Shown here: positions 39,412 to 48,953 of the stretch, in pieces
Layout: every line of letters begins with the position of its first letter
Numbering within the stretch: position 1 is the first letter of the stretch
DNA from: JAGRCP01 sp942490705
Lineage (GTDB): Bacteria; Chloroflexota; Anaerolineae; Caldilineales; Caldilineaceae
Assembly (NCBI GenBank): GCA_942490705.1
Contig: CALNXY010000003.1
Coordinates: forward strand, 1-64,000
Length of the DNA: 64,000 nt
Direction: 5' to 3'
The notes under the pieces: generated by a model
Seen by the model: the letters and a program-made list of their open reading frames with translations, nothing else
Database searches by the model: none
What the model was told of the DNA's origin: nothing
Program-made: the position numbers and the translations under genes

Positions 39412-40467
39412 ATGACGCAACAAATTCGTGCTGCGATTGTGGGCGCGTCCGGCTATGTGGGCGGTGAACTGTTGCGCCTCTTGCTGCAGCATCCGCAGGT
39501 TGAAGTCGCCCAGGTAACGAGCGAGCGCAATGCCGGCGCCTACGTCCACTTCACCCACCCCAATCTGCGCGGGGCGACCAAGCTCCAGTTTGTGAGCGCC
39601 GCGGACCTGGCGCCCTGCGACCTGCTCTTCCTGGGGCTGCCCCACGGTGGGGCCATGGGCCGCATCGAGCACTTTGCAGGACTGGCTGAGCGCATTATCG
39701 ACTTGAGCGCGGACTTCCGCCTCCGCGACCCGGCCGATTACGCTACGTGGTACGGCAAGCCCCACGCCAATCCGGAATGGCTCACCAAATTTGTCTATGG
39801 TTTGCCCGAACTGCACCGGGAGGCGTTGCAAGACGCACGCTACGTGAGCGGCGTAGGCTGCAATGCCACGGCCACGAACCTGGCCGTCTGGCCTCTCTTT
39901 GCCGCGAGTCTGGCTGAGGCAGATCGCGACGTGATCTGCGAAGTCAAGGTGGGCTCCAGCGAGGGCGGCAACAAGTCAAGCGATGCCACCCACCACCCCG
40001 AGCGGGCGCGCGTCATGCGCAGCTTTGCGCCCACGGGCCATCGCCACACCGCCGAGATTCGCCAGGCCCTGGCCCTGGCCGACGCCGCGCCCGCTGTGCA
40101 TCTGAGCGCCACGGCCATCGACAACGTACGCGGCGTGCTGGCCACGGCCCACGTCTTCGTCAAAGCGGGCACGACCGAAAAGGATCTGTGGAAAGCCTAT
40201 CGCCAGAGCTATCGTGGCGAACCGTTCGTGCGCATCGTGAAGGAAAAGACCGGCATCTACCGCTATCCTGAACCAAAGATTCTGGCCGGCAGCAACTTTG
40301 CTGATGTCGGCTTCGACTTCGATGAGGCCACGGGGCGCGTCGTCGCGATTGCGGCCATCGACAATCTCATGAAGGGCGCGGCAGGCAGCGCGGTCCAGTC
40401 TATGAATCTCATGTACGGTTGGGAGGAAACCACCGGGTTAGGCTTCCCCGGCCTCCATCCCGTCTGA
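39412..40467 (+). CDS. lysY: LysY, LysW-aminoadipyl phosphate reductase
   Basis: ArgC-type NADPH-dependent reductase that converts the LysW-bound acyl phosphate to the semialdehyde. 351 residues. The N-terminus AAIVGASGYVGGELLRLLLQHPQVEV is a Rossmann loop; the catalytic cysteine is in YVSGVGCNATATNLA (about residue 148); EVKVGSSEGGNKSSDATHHPERARVMRSFAPTGHRHTAEI is typical of LysY. The loop VGCNATA (not PGCYPTA) separates it from ArgC. Its 3' end overlaps the convergent dehydrogenase gene by 30 bases. Confidence 0.92.
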   Translation: MTQQIRAAIVGASGYVGGELLRLLLQHPQVEVAQVTSERNAGAYVHFTHPNLRGATKLQFVSAADLAPCDLLFLGLPHGGAMGRIEHFAGLAERIIDLSADFRLRDPADYATWYGKPHANPEWLTKFVYGLPELHREALQDARYVSGVGCNATATNLAVWPLFAASLAEADRDVICEVKVGSSEGGNKSSDATHHPERARVMRSFAPTGHRHTAEIRQALALADAAPAVHLSATAIDNVRGVLATAHVFVKAGTTEKDLWKAYRQSYRGEPFVRIVKEKTGIYRYPEPKILAGSNFADVGFDFDEATGRVVAIAAIDNLMKGAAGSAVQSMNLMYGWEETTGLGFPGLHPV

Positions 40468-41505
40468 TGCGTAGGCGGAAATATCCTGCCCGCCCGTGCG
40501 CCGGCTCGGCGCCAGCTCCTGGCGCGGCGTTAGGCCGCGGTTGACGTACGAGCGGGGATAGAAGCCGTCTTTCAGATCGATACACGCTTCCACCGAGAGC
40601 CGCCAGGTGAGATCGATCGATTCATCTGACATGCCGGCGGTGTGGGCCGTGCCGACGACGGTGTCGAGCGCCAGCAGCGGGTTGTCGGCCGGGGTCGGCT
40701 CTTCCTCAAAGACATCGAGCCCGGCGCCGGCGATCCAGCCTTCGGAGAGGGCTTTCACGAGTGCCGCTTCGTCGACGATCGGGCCGCGGGCAGTGTTGAT
40801 GAGCATCGCGCTGGGCTTCATGCGCCGCAAAGCCGCTTCGTCGATGAGGTGATAGGTTGCAGCAGTGAGCGGTGTGTGTATCGAGACGATATCCGATTCG
40901 GCAAGGAGAGTCTCGAAGTCGACTCCTTCGCCGCCCATGGCGGCGAGTTCGGCAGGGTCCATGTAGGGATCATGGACCAGGACGCGCAGGTCGAATCCGG
41001 CCAGCTTACGTACGAGGGAGCGGGGAATATTGCCAAAGCCGATTAGACCCAGCGTGCTGGTGCGCAGCTTCCAGAAGGGAAACATTTCGCTGCGGCGCGA
41101 CCATCCGCTCTGGCGCATGGCCCGATCCTGCTGGGTGAGGCGGCGGCCGACATCAAAGATCAGCGCAATGGTGTGATCGGAGACAGCATCGTCGTGGGCG
41201 TGGGGCGTGTTGACCACAACCATGCCCAATTCTGTCGCGGCGTCGACGTCAATCACGTCCACGCCGCTGCCGGAGCGGATGACGGCCTGACAGGCATCTA
41301 GCGCCGGTAGATTTTCGGCCGACGCCAGTCGATTGCCGCCGTAGATCCAGAGGATCTGGCAGTCCTGGGCCGCGGCCAGCAGTTCGTCCCGGTCGGCGCA
41401 GGGCTGATGGACGAAGTCGATGCCGGCATCGGCCAGCGCGCCGGGAACCCAGGCTGGAACATTTTCAGGGGCTTGATCGATCAAGACAACTCTGAACGGG
41501 GACAC
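40438..41505 (-). CDS. D-2-hydroxyacid dehydrogenase (phosphoglycerate dehydrogenase-like)
   Basis: 355-residue NAD-dependent 2-hydroxyacid dehydrogenase. GTG start at 41505 after AAAGGAGATTCGT. TSTLGLIGFGNIPRSLVRKLAGFDLRVLVHDPY is the nucleotide-binding loop (G-x-G-x2-[IP]), AVIRSGSGVDVIDVDAATELGMVVVNTPHAHDDAVSDHTIALI gives the catalytic Arg region, INTARGPIVDEAAL and GTAHTAG the Asp/His region. The C-terminal 30 residues are an extension overlapping lysY. No ACT domain, so regulation by serine is unlikely. Possible substrates are many. Confidence 0.82.
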   Translation of the reverse strand: MSPFRVVLIDQAPENVPAWVPGALADAGIDFVHQPCADRDELLAAAQDCQILWIYGGNRLASAENLPALDACQAVIRSGSGVDVIDVDAATELGMVVVNTPHAHDDAVSDHTIALIFDVGRRLTQQDRAMRQSGWSRRSEMFPFWKLRTSTLGLIGFGNIPRSLVRKLAGFDLRVLVHDPYMDPAELAAMGGEGVDFETLLAESDIVSIHTPLTAATYHLIDEAALRRMKPSAMLINTARGPIVDEAALVKALSEGWIAGAGLDVFEEEPTPADNPLLALDTVVGTAHTAGMSDESIDLTWRLSVEACIDLKDGFYPRSYVNRGLTPRQELAPSRRTGGQDISAYASDGMEAGEA

Positions 41506-41516
41506 ACGAATCTCCT

Positions 41517-42209
41517 TTATGTGGTTGACGCTGCTGCGCCATTGCGGATTTGGCTGAACATCCAGCGATAGAGCTCTGGATCGCTGTAGGTCTGAGTCCA
41601 GGAATCATGTTTGACGCCGGGATAGATGGTGAAACGAACGCGACCGTCTTCTTCCTTGAGCGCGTCGACCAGCAGCTCGGATGCCGAGAGGGGCACAATA
41701 TCGTCGTCGGCGCCGTGGAAGGCCCATACGGGCACGTCTTTGATGACCTTGACCGCTTCCGGGTAGCCGTTCCACTTGGTGCCGCCGCCGCAGATGGGCG
41801 CCACTGCGGCAAAGCGCTGCGGATGGCGCACGGCATAGTGCCAGCTGCCGTATCCGCCCATGCTCAGGCCGGTCAGGTAGATGCGATCAGGATCAACGGG
41901 GTAGGTGTACTGAACATCGTCGAGGATCTGATCCAGAATTTCCATCCGATCGACCCACCAGGTGTTGGGCGGGCATTGGGGCGCAACGAGAATGAAGTTA
42001 TGAGTCGCCTGAAATTGGAGCAATTCCTGAAGGCCCTGTTTTTTCACCTGTTCAAGATCATGGCCGCGCTCGCCGGCTCCATGCAGGAAGAGGACGAGCG
42101 GATAAGGATCATCTGCTGACTGGTCGAATTTGTCCGGTAGATAGAGCAGGTACTCCGAGGTATAGTGGGTGGTAACGCTGCGCGTTGCGGCTGCATGGAG
42201 TTCTTCCAT
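41517..42209 (-). CDS. Predicted alpha/beta-hydrolase (COG4099-type esterase/peptidase)
   Basis: About 230 residues. YPLVLFLHGAGERGHDLEQVKKQG supplies the oxyanion region, LTGLSMGGYGSWHYAVRHPQRFAAVAPICGGG the nucleophile elbow GLSMGG, VWAFHGADDDIVPL the Asp, and YPGVKHDSWTQTY the His. The ATG at 42209 has an AGGAAAG site eight bases upstream; a longer frame to 42284 is open but lacks one. It lies 12 bases from the dehydrogenase gene on the same strand. Cytoplasmic as seen; no signal peptide. Confidence 0.8.
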   Translation of the reverse strand: MEELHAAATRSVTTHYTSEYLLYLPDKFDQSADDPYPLVLFLHGAGERGHDLEQVKKQGLQELLQFQATHNFILVAPQCPPNTWWVDRMEILDQILDDVQYTYPVDPDRIYLTGLSMGGYGSWHYAVRHPQRFAAVAPICGGGTKWNGYPEAVKVIKDVPVWAFHGADDDIVPLSASELLVDALKEEDGRVRFTIYPGVKHDSWTQTYSDPELYRWMFSQIRNGAAASTT

Positions 42210-42301
42210 CGAGTTATCTTTCCTGTTGGAATTGCCGGTTTGAGTTTGCGTTTCTATTTTCATCCTTTTTTCTCTCATCTCCAAAGAGGGTTTTTGACAT
42301 C

Positions 42302-43105
<804 letters not shown>

Positions 43106-43139
43106 TGAAGCATGCATCAAGTTTCAAATCGGAGATCCC

Positions 43140-44333
43140 ATGAATACAACAATCATGCAGTCACAGCTCGCAGCAACCGAAGAAGCAATCCTGGGCGGGA
43201 CAACGGCGCGGCGCGGTGAGACCGTCATGGCGCGCGGCGAGGGCTGCTGGATGTGGGATGTGGCGGATAACCGCTACCTTGACCTGACCGCCGGTCAGGG
43301 CGTGGCCATGCTAGGGCACAGTCATCCTGCCCTGGTTGCAGCCATCAGTGAGCAAGCCGCACGGCTGATCACGTGCCCCAACTTCTTCTACAATGATGTG
43401 CGCGCCGAATTTTCCGGGGCGCTGCGTGACGTCTTGCCGTCGCATCTTAATGACCTCTTCCTCGCCAACAGCGGCGCCGAGAGCATCGACGGTGCGCTCA
43501 AGTTCGCCCGCCTGACGACCGGCCGCACGGGCATTGTCGGCGCCATGCGCAGCTTTCACGGCCGCACGATTGGCGCGCTCTCGGTCACGTGGGAACCGAA
43601 ATATCGCAAGCCTTTCATGCCCCTGCTGGACGTGACGCACGTGCCCTATAACAACACCGAGAAGCTCGACGCCGCCATCACCGACGAGACAGCCGCCGTG
43701 TTGCTCGAGGTTGTGCAGGGCGAGGGGGGCGTCAACCTCGGCGAGCGCGCCTTTTTGGAAGGCGCCCAGGCCCTCTGTCAGGAGCGAGGCGCATTGCTGA
43801 TCATTGATGAAATCCAGACTGGCTTTGGGCGCACGGGCACATGGTTCGGCTTTCAGCACTTTGATTTAGCACCGGACATCATCTGCCTGGCCAAGGGACT
43901 GGGCGCCGGCTTTCCCATGGGCGCGATTGCCTATAGCGATCGGGTGCGGGAGGCACTCTATCCCGGCGCCCATGGCACCACGTTTGGCGGCAATCCCCTT
44001 GCATGCGCGGCGGGGCTGGCAGCGATTCGGACCTATGAGCGGGAGAATCTGATTGCGCGTGCCGCGACGATGGGCGACCTGTTGCAGGCGCGTTTGCGCG
44101 AGAAACTAGGTGATTGCAGCGTCGTGCGCGAGGTGCGCGGCGTCGGTTTGATGATCGGCATTGAGCTGCGCCGGAAAGTCGGCCGCTACTTGAAGACGCT
44201 CATGGAAGAACATGGTGTGCTTGCACTGCCGGCGGGCTCAAACGTCTTGCGCCTGTTGCCACCGCTGATCGTGAGCGAGGAAGAAATTGAGATCGGCGTG
44301 GGCGCAATCGAGGCCGTATTGCGCGATGATTAG
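43140..44333 (+). CDS. lysJ: LysJ, LysW-aminoadipate semialdehyde aminotransferase
   Basis: Class-III PLP aminotransferase giving LysW-bound lysine. 397 residues from ATG 43140. RGEGCWMWDVADNRYLDLTAGQGVAMLGHSHP, FLANSGAESIDGALKFARLTTGRTGIVGAMRSFHGRTIGALS, LIIDEIQTGFGRTG, and the PLP lysine in CLAKGLGAGFPMGAI, GTTFGGNPLACAAGLAAI. Similar to ArgD; some LysJ proteins also serve arginine synthesis. Gene spacing of 34 bases to lysZ. Confidence 0.9.
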   Translation: MNTTIMQSQLAATEEAILGGTTARRGETVMARGEGCWMWDVADNRYLDLTAGQGVAMLGHSHPALVAAISEQAARLITCPNFFYNDVRAEFSGALRDVLPSHLNDLFLANSGAESIDGALKFARLTTGRTGIVGAMRSFHGRTIGALSVTWEPKYRKPFMPLLDVTHVPYNNTEKLDAAITDETAAVLLEVVQGEGGVNLGERAFLEGAQALCQERGALLIIDEIQTGFGRTGTWFGFQHFDLAPDIICLAKGLGAGFPMGAIAYSDRVREALYPGAHGTTFGGNPLACAAGLAAIRTYERENLIARAATMGDLLQARLREKLGDCSVVREVRGVGLMIGIELRRKVGRYLKTLMEEHGVLALPAGSNVLRLLPPLIVSEEEIEIGVGAIEAVLRDD

Positions 44334-44470
44334 GCGGGCCTGGTGCAGCGCGATTTGATTTGCGTTCAGGTAGGTGCTCAGTTATTCTGACGCACGCAAT
44401 TATTGTGTCTTCTGGCTGACCTCAACGTATGTTGTCACATCATATGTCTCACGACGGGAAATGACTTTCC

Positions 44471-46144
44471 ATGGCAAAACCAACTATTCTGACGGTCGAC
44501 GATGAGCCGCAGGTGCTCAATGCGATTGAACGTGACCTGCGGCAGCATTATCGTCGCGACTATCGTATTGTAACGGCCAACTCCGGTCAGGAAGGACTCG
44601 GGCTCTTGCAGCGGCTCAAGCAACGCGGAGATGCCGTGGCGCTCTTACTGGTCGACCAGCGCATGCCAGAGATGGAAGGGACGGTCTTCCTAACCGAGGC
44701 GATGAAGTTCTATCCCGATGCGCGCAAGGTTCTGCTCACGGCCTACGCCGACACCGCAGCAGCCATCGCCAGTATCAACTCGATCGGGTTGGATTACTAC
44801 CTGATGAAGCCATGGCATCCGCCGGAAGAGCAGCTCTACCCAGTTCTGGATGACCTTCTGAACGCCTGGAAATCAACCGTGGAAATGCCATATGATGGTA
44901 TCCGCGTTGCTGGGACATTGTGGTCTCCCCGCTCGCATCACGTCAAAGACTTCTTGTCACGCAACCGCATCCCGTACCAGTGGCTGGACATCGAGCAAGA
45001 TGCTGAAGCAGAGGCGCTGGTGGAGGCAACGGCCCTGGCGACGGATGACGGTGCCGTGCGCTTGCCGATGCTCTTCTTTCCGGATGGCACCCAATTGATC
45101 GATCCGGACAATCGCGCGATTGCCGAGAAAGTTGGACTGCAGACCCAGGCAAACCAGCCCTTTTATGATCTCATCATCGTCGGGGCGGGGCCGGCCGGGC
45201 TTGGCGCCGCTGTTTATGGCGCATCCGAAGGCCTGCGCACTGCGCTGATCGAGATGCATGCCACCGGCGGCCAAGCCGGCACCAGCTCGCGCATCGAGAA
45301 CTATCTCGGCTTTCCCAATGGCCTCAGCGGCGCGGACCTCGCCCATCGCGCCACGGCTCAGGCGATCCGCTTTGGCACAGAGATCCTGAGCGCGCAGGAA
45401 GTAGTTGAGGTCAAAGTGAACGATCCCTACCGTAGTGTCGTCCTTGCTGATGGTACCGAATTGGCCTGTCGCGCCCTTTTGATTGCGACCGGCGTCAGCG
45501 TACGCAAGCTCGATTTGCCCGACGTCGACCGTCTATCCGGCGCCGGTATTTACTACGGCGCGGCCATGACCGAAGCCGCACATTATAAGGATGAGCACGT
45601 CTGCATTGTGGGCGGCGCCAACTCTGCAGGCCAGGGTGCAATGTTCTTTTCACGCTATGCCAAACAGGTGACGATGCTTGTTCGCAGTTCCTCGCTCGAA
45701 AAAGGCATGTCGCAATATTTGGTGGATCAGATCAACTCGACGGAAAACATCGAAGTGAAGCTGAATACCATCGTCACCGCCGTTCACGGTGACCGGCAGC
45801 TGGAATCCATTACCGTCTCCGATCGGCAGACGGGCGAGAGTGAAGAGATCGCGGCCAAAGCCATGTTCCTCTTCATTGGCGCCGTGCCCCATTCAGACAT
45901 GGTGGCAAGCGTGGTCGAGTGCAATCGCAGCGGCTTTATCCTCACTGGCACGGATCTGCTGCGGAACGGCGCGCATTCCCACGAGTGGACGCTGAAACGC
46001 GATCCCTACATGCTCGAAACCAGCGTGCCCGGCATCTTTGCTGTGGGCGACGTGCGCCAGGGGGCGGTACGGCGCGTGGCAACGGCCGTGGGTCAAGGCG
46101 CGATGGCCGTGGGCTTGGTGCATCAGTACCTCAAGACCGTTTAG
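44471..46144 (+). CDS. Response regulator fused to thioredoxin-reductase-like flavoprotein without redox cysteines
   Basis: 557 residues in three parts. Residues 1-125: receiver domain (LTVDDEPQVLNA, phospho-acceptor in ALLLVDQRMPEMEG, LLTAYAD, YYLMKPW). Residues about 143-225: glutaredoxin-like fold (VAGTLWSPRSHHVKDFLSRNRIPYQWLDIEQD, LPMLFFPDGT) in which CxxC reads SPRSH. Residues 228-557: FAD/NADPH module (IIVGAGPAGLGAAVYGA, GTSSRIENYLGFPNG, VCIVGGANSAGQGAMFFSRYAK, GIFAVGDVRQGAVRRVATAVGQGAMAV). The expected CATC between the FAD and NADPH parts is replaced by IYYGAAMTEA. Such fusions are known in bacteria; the output of this one cannot be disulfide exchange by the usual route. Precedes two kinases. 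Confidence 0.88.
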   Translation: MAKPTILTVDDEPQVLNAIERDLRQHYRRDYRIVTANSGQEGLGLLQRLKQRGDAVALLLVDQRMPEMEGTVFLTEAMKFYPDARKVLLTAYADTAAAIASINSIGLDYYLMKPWHPPEEQLYPVLDDLLNAWKSTVEMPYDGIRVAGTLWSPRSHHVKDFLSRNRIPYQWLDIEQDAEAEALVEATALATDDGAVRLPMLFFPDGTQLIDPDNRAIAEKVGLQTQANQPFYDLIIVGAGPAGLGAAVYGASEGLRTALIEMHATGGQAGTSSRIENYLGFPNGLSGADLAHRATAQAIRFGTEILSAQEVVEVKVNDPYRSVVLADGTELACRALLIATGVSVRKLDLPDVDRLSGAGIYYGAAMTEAAHYKDEHVCIVGGANSAGQGAMFFSRYAKQVTMLVRSSSLEKGMSQYLVDQINSTENIEVKLNTIVTAVHGDRQLESITVSDRQTGESEEIAAKAMFLFIGAVPHSDMVASVVECNRSGFILTGTDLLRNGAHSHEWTLKRDPYMLETSVPGIFAVGDVRQGAVRRVATAVGQGAMAVGLVHQYLKTV

Positions 46145-46213
46145 GCAACGAACTCGCCGTCTCCTCCGGCATGGCGTTCGATTGGCTTCGAGAATGGGAG
46201 AAACGCCCTGAAT

Positions 46214-48949
46214 ATGCTTCAGCAACAATGGCAAGAGGCGCAAACCGCAAGCACTGATTGGATCGCAGCACTGGGCGCGCAGCCTGATGACAGCGACGAA
46301 ACAAAGCTCCGGAAACGCCTCATTCTGATCTTCGCCACGGTCATGAGTCTTGCCGGCCTTGTCTGGGGGACGTTCGCCTACGTCCTCTACGACAGCCTGA
46401 TTGCGACGGTGCCGCCCTATGGCTATGCGTTGCTAACGGTGGTCAACGTCGTCTGGTTTGCCCGTTCACGCAATTTCAATCGCTTCCGCTTTATTCAACT
46501 TGCTCTGAGCCTCTTGCTGCCTTTCCTCATGATGATTGCGCTCGGCGGCTTCGTACGCGGCAGCGCCACAATTCTCTGGTCAATGATTGCGCCGTTGGCT
46601 GCGCTCCTCGTGACAAGCCGGCGCCAGGCTGCCTACTGGTTTGTTGCCTTTGTCGCACTACTGCTGCTGAGCGCAATGCTCGAACCCTACGTCAGCACGC
46701 TTCCACCCGTGGATCCCACGGTGCAGACGATCTTCTTTGTCATGAATATTCTTGGGCCATGGACCGCGGCATTCGTGATCCTGAGTAGTTTCTGGCTGGA
46801 GAAGGAGCGGGTGCTCCGTGAGAACATCATGCTCTACCAGGAAGCACAAGATGCACGTCTTGTCGCAGAAGAAGCCACGCTCGCCAAGAGTGATTTTCTG
46901 GCCACGATGAGCCACGAAATCCGTACCCCCATGAATGCTGTCATCGGCATGACAAGCCTGCTGCTTGACACCGAGCTGACGCCCGACCAGTATGAGTTTA
47001 CGGCAACCATCCGCGACGGGGGGGAGTCGCTGCTCAGCATCATTAACGACATCCTTGATTTCTCTAAGATGGAGGCCGGGGGCCTCGAATTGGAGGAGCA
47101 ACCGTTTGATCTCCGCGAGGCGATTGAAGCGTCGCTGGATTTGATGGCGGTGCGCGCGGCGGAGAAAGGTCTGGATCTCGCCTATCTTATCCGTGAAGAG
47201 GTGCCGGAAGCGATTGTTGGCGACGTGACGCGTCTTCGCCAGATCCTCGTCAACCTGCTGAGCAATGCCATTAAGTTCACTGAGCAAGGTGAAGTGGAGC
47301 TTTCCGTCGCCGTTGACGCTCCGGAACCTGGCCTGGATCCTGCCCTGGATCCAGACCTGCTCACGCTGCACTTCTCGGTGCGCGACAGCGGCATCGGCAT
47401 TCCAGTCGATCGTATGGATCGTCTTTTTCAGTCATTTAGCCAAGCTGATGCATCGACCACGCGACGTTACGGCGGCACGGGCCTGGGTCTCGTGATCTGT
47501 AAACGTCTGTGCGAGATGATGGGCGGCAGCATATGGGTCGAGAGTGTCGAAGGAGTTGGATCCACCTTTCACTTTACGGTTTTGACCGTAGCTGCACCAG
47601 CACCACAGCGGGCTTATTTGGAGGAAGCGCAGCCCTATCTGGAAGGCCAACGGCTGCTCATCGTGGACGACAATGAAACCAATCGGCGCATGCTGCGGCT
47701 ACAGGCGGAAGCGTGGGGGATGACCTGTTGCGATGTGGCGACGCCTGCGGCTACGCTGGAGGAACTCTGTAACACGGAAGCTTTTGACGTGGCGATCCTT
47801 GATATGCAGATGCCTGATATGGACGGACTGGAACTGGCGGCGGCCCTGCGCAACCGGCAGGCGAGCCGCACGCTGCCCCTGATATTGCTTACGTCGCTTG
47901 GCGGTTTGGATGCAGGGCAACGTCGCAGCGCTGCCGATTTAGAGCTCGCTGCGACGCTCACGAAGCCGGTGAAATCATCCCGCCTCTATGAAACGCTGCT
48001 CGAGGTCTTCGCCGAACGTCCGATTCGCGTCACCCAACCGCGTCCGATTCGTACGACGCAGTTTGATGTAGAAATGGGAAACGAACTACCGCTAGCAATT
48101 TTGTTGGTGGATGACAACGCCACCAATCAACGCTTGGCGCAGCGCGTTCTTGATCGGCTGGGCTACCAGGCCGACGTTGCTGCCAATGGCGAAGAAGCGC
48201 TGCAAGCCTTGCACCGTCAATCCTATGACGTTGTGCTCATGGACATACAGATGCCTGTGATGGATGGTTTTGCAGCGACGCAACAGATCCGCCAACAGTG
48301 GCCCGTGGAATCACGGCCCTATATCGTTGCGATGACGGCCGATGCCCTGGTAGAGGAGGAGAGCGTTTGCCTTGCTGCCGGCATGGACGATTACGTTAGC
48401 AAGCCGATTCGAGTCGAGAAGCTCGTCGACGCCCTGCGCCGGGCCGCTGCGGCGCAGACGCTTGCGCCAATGGACAATTCGGGGCCGGTGGACGCCGGCG
48501 AGGAGATTCAGGAAACCGTGACCGTACCAGAAGACGAGCTGAGCACCGGGCCGCAATCACTTCCAGTACCTACGCCACAAGCAGAAGACGGCGGGCTCGA
48601 ATCGTTGCCAATCGATATGCAGGCGCTGGATCGACTCCAGGAGATTATGGGCGGTGAACGCGCCTATCTTTACGAACTAATCGACAGCTTTCTGGAGGAC
48701 TCTCCTCAGTGTGTCTCCAACTTGCGCCAGGGTCTCGAACACGGTGACGCCAAGCGTGTTCACCTGGCGGCGCATACTTTGAAAGCCAATGCTGCTGAAT
48801 TTGGTGCTGAGCGCCTGCGCGACTTAAATCGAGAGCTCGAAGAACTGGCCAAGCGGGGCACGCTTGAGGACGCGCCTGACTTGGTGACGGCCATCGAAGA
48901 GGAGTACGTACTCGTCCAACGTGCCCTCGAAACCGTGCGAGGGGAGTGA
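46214..48949 (+). CDS. Membrane hybrid histidine kinase with two receivers and HPt domain
   Basis: 911 residues. About six membrane helices (residues 35-195), then a short linker helix, HisKA with DFLATMSHEIRTPMNAVIG (His234), HATPase with NLLSNAIKFTEQGEVEL and YGGTGLGLVICKRL, REC1 (LLIVDDNETNRRML, phospho-Asp in AILDMQMPDMDG), REC2 (ILLVDDNATNQRLAQRVLDRLGYQ, VVLMDIQMPVMDGFAA), and C-terminal HPt with VHLAAHTLKANAAEFGA. It can thus pass phosphate His-Asp-His within one chain. The gene lies 69 bases after the REC-flavoprotein and five bases before the next kinase, suggesting one relay. The sensed signal is unknown; no extracytoplasmic sensor domain is seen. Confidence 0.92.
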   Translation: MLQQQWQEAQTASTDWIAALGAQPDDSDETKLRKRLILIFATVMSLAGLVWGTFAYVLYDSLIATVPPYGYALLTVVNVVWFARSRNFNRFRFIQLALSLLLPFLMMIALGGFVRGSATILWSMIAPLAALLVTSRRQAAYWFVAFVALLLLSAMLEPYVSTLPPVDPTVQTIFFVMNILGPWTAAFVILSSFWLEKERVLRENIMLYQEAQDARLVAEEATLAKSDFLATMSHEIRTPMNAVIGMTSLLLDTELTPDQYEFTATIRDGGESLLSIINDILDFSKMEAGGLELEEQPFDLREAIEASLDLMAVRAAEKGLDLAYLIREEVPEAIVGDVTRLRQILVNLLSNAIKFTEQGEVELSVAVDAPEPGLDPALDPDLLTLHFSVRDSGIGIPVDRMDRLFQSFSQADASTTRRYGGTGLGLVICKRLCEMMGGSIWVESVEGVGSTFHFTVLTVAAPAPQRAYLEEAQPYLEGQRLLIVDDNETNRRMLRLQAEAWGMTCCDVATPAATLEELCNTEAFDVAILDMQMPDMDGLELAAALRNRQASRTLPLILLTSLGGLDAGQRRSAADLELAATLTKPVKSSRLYETLLEVFAERPIRVTQPRPIRTTQFDVEMGNELPLAILLVDDNATNQRLAQRVLDRLGYQADVAANGEEALQALHRQSYDVVLMDIQMPVMDGFAATQQIRQQWPVESRPYIVAMTADALVEEESVCLAAGMDDYVSKPIRVEKLVDALRRAAAAQTLAPMDNSGPVDAGEEIQETVTVPEDELSTGPQSLPVPTPQAEDGGLESLPIDMQALDRLQEIMGGERAYLYELIDSFLEDSPQCVSNLRQGLEHGDAKRVHLAAHTLKANAAEFGAERLRDLNRELEELAKRGTLEDAPDLVTAIEEEYVLVQRALETVRGE

Positions 48950-48953
48950 GATC

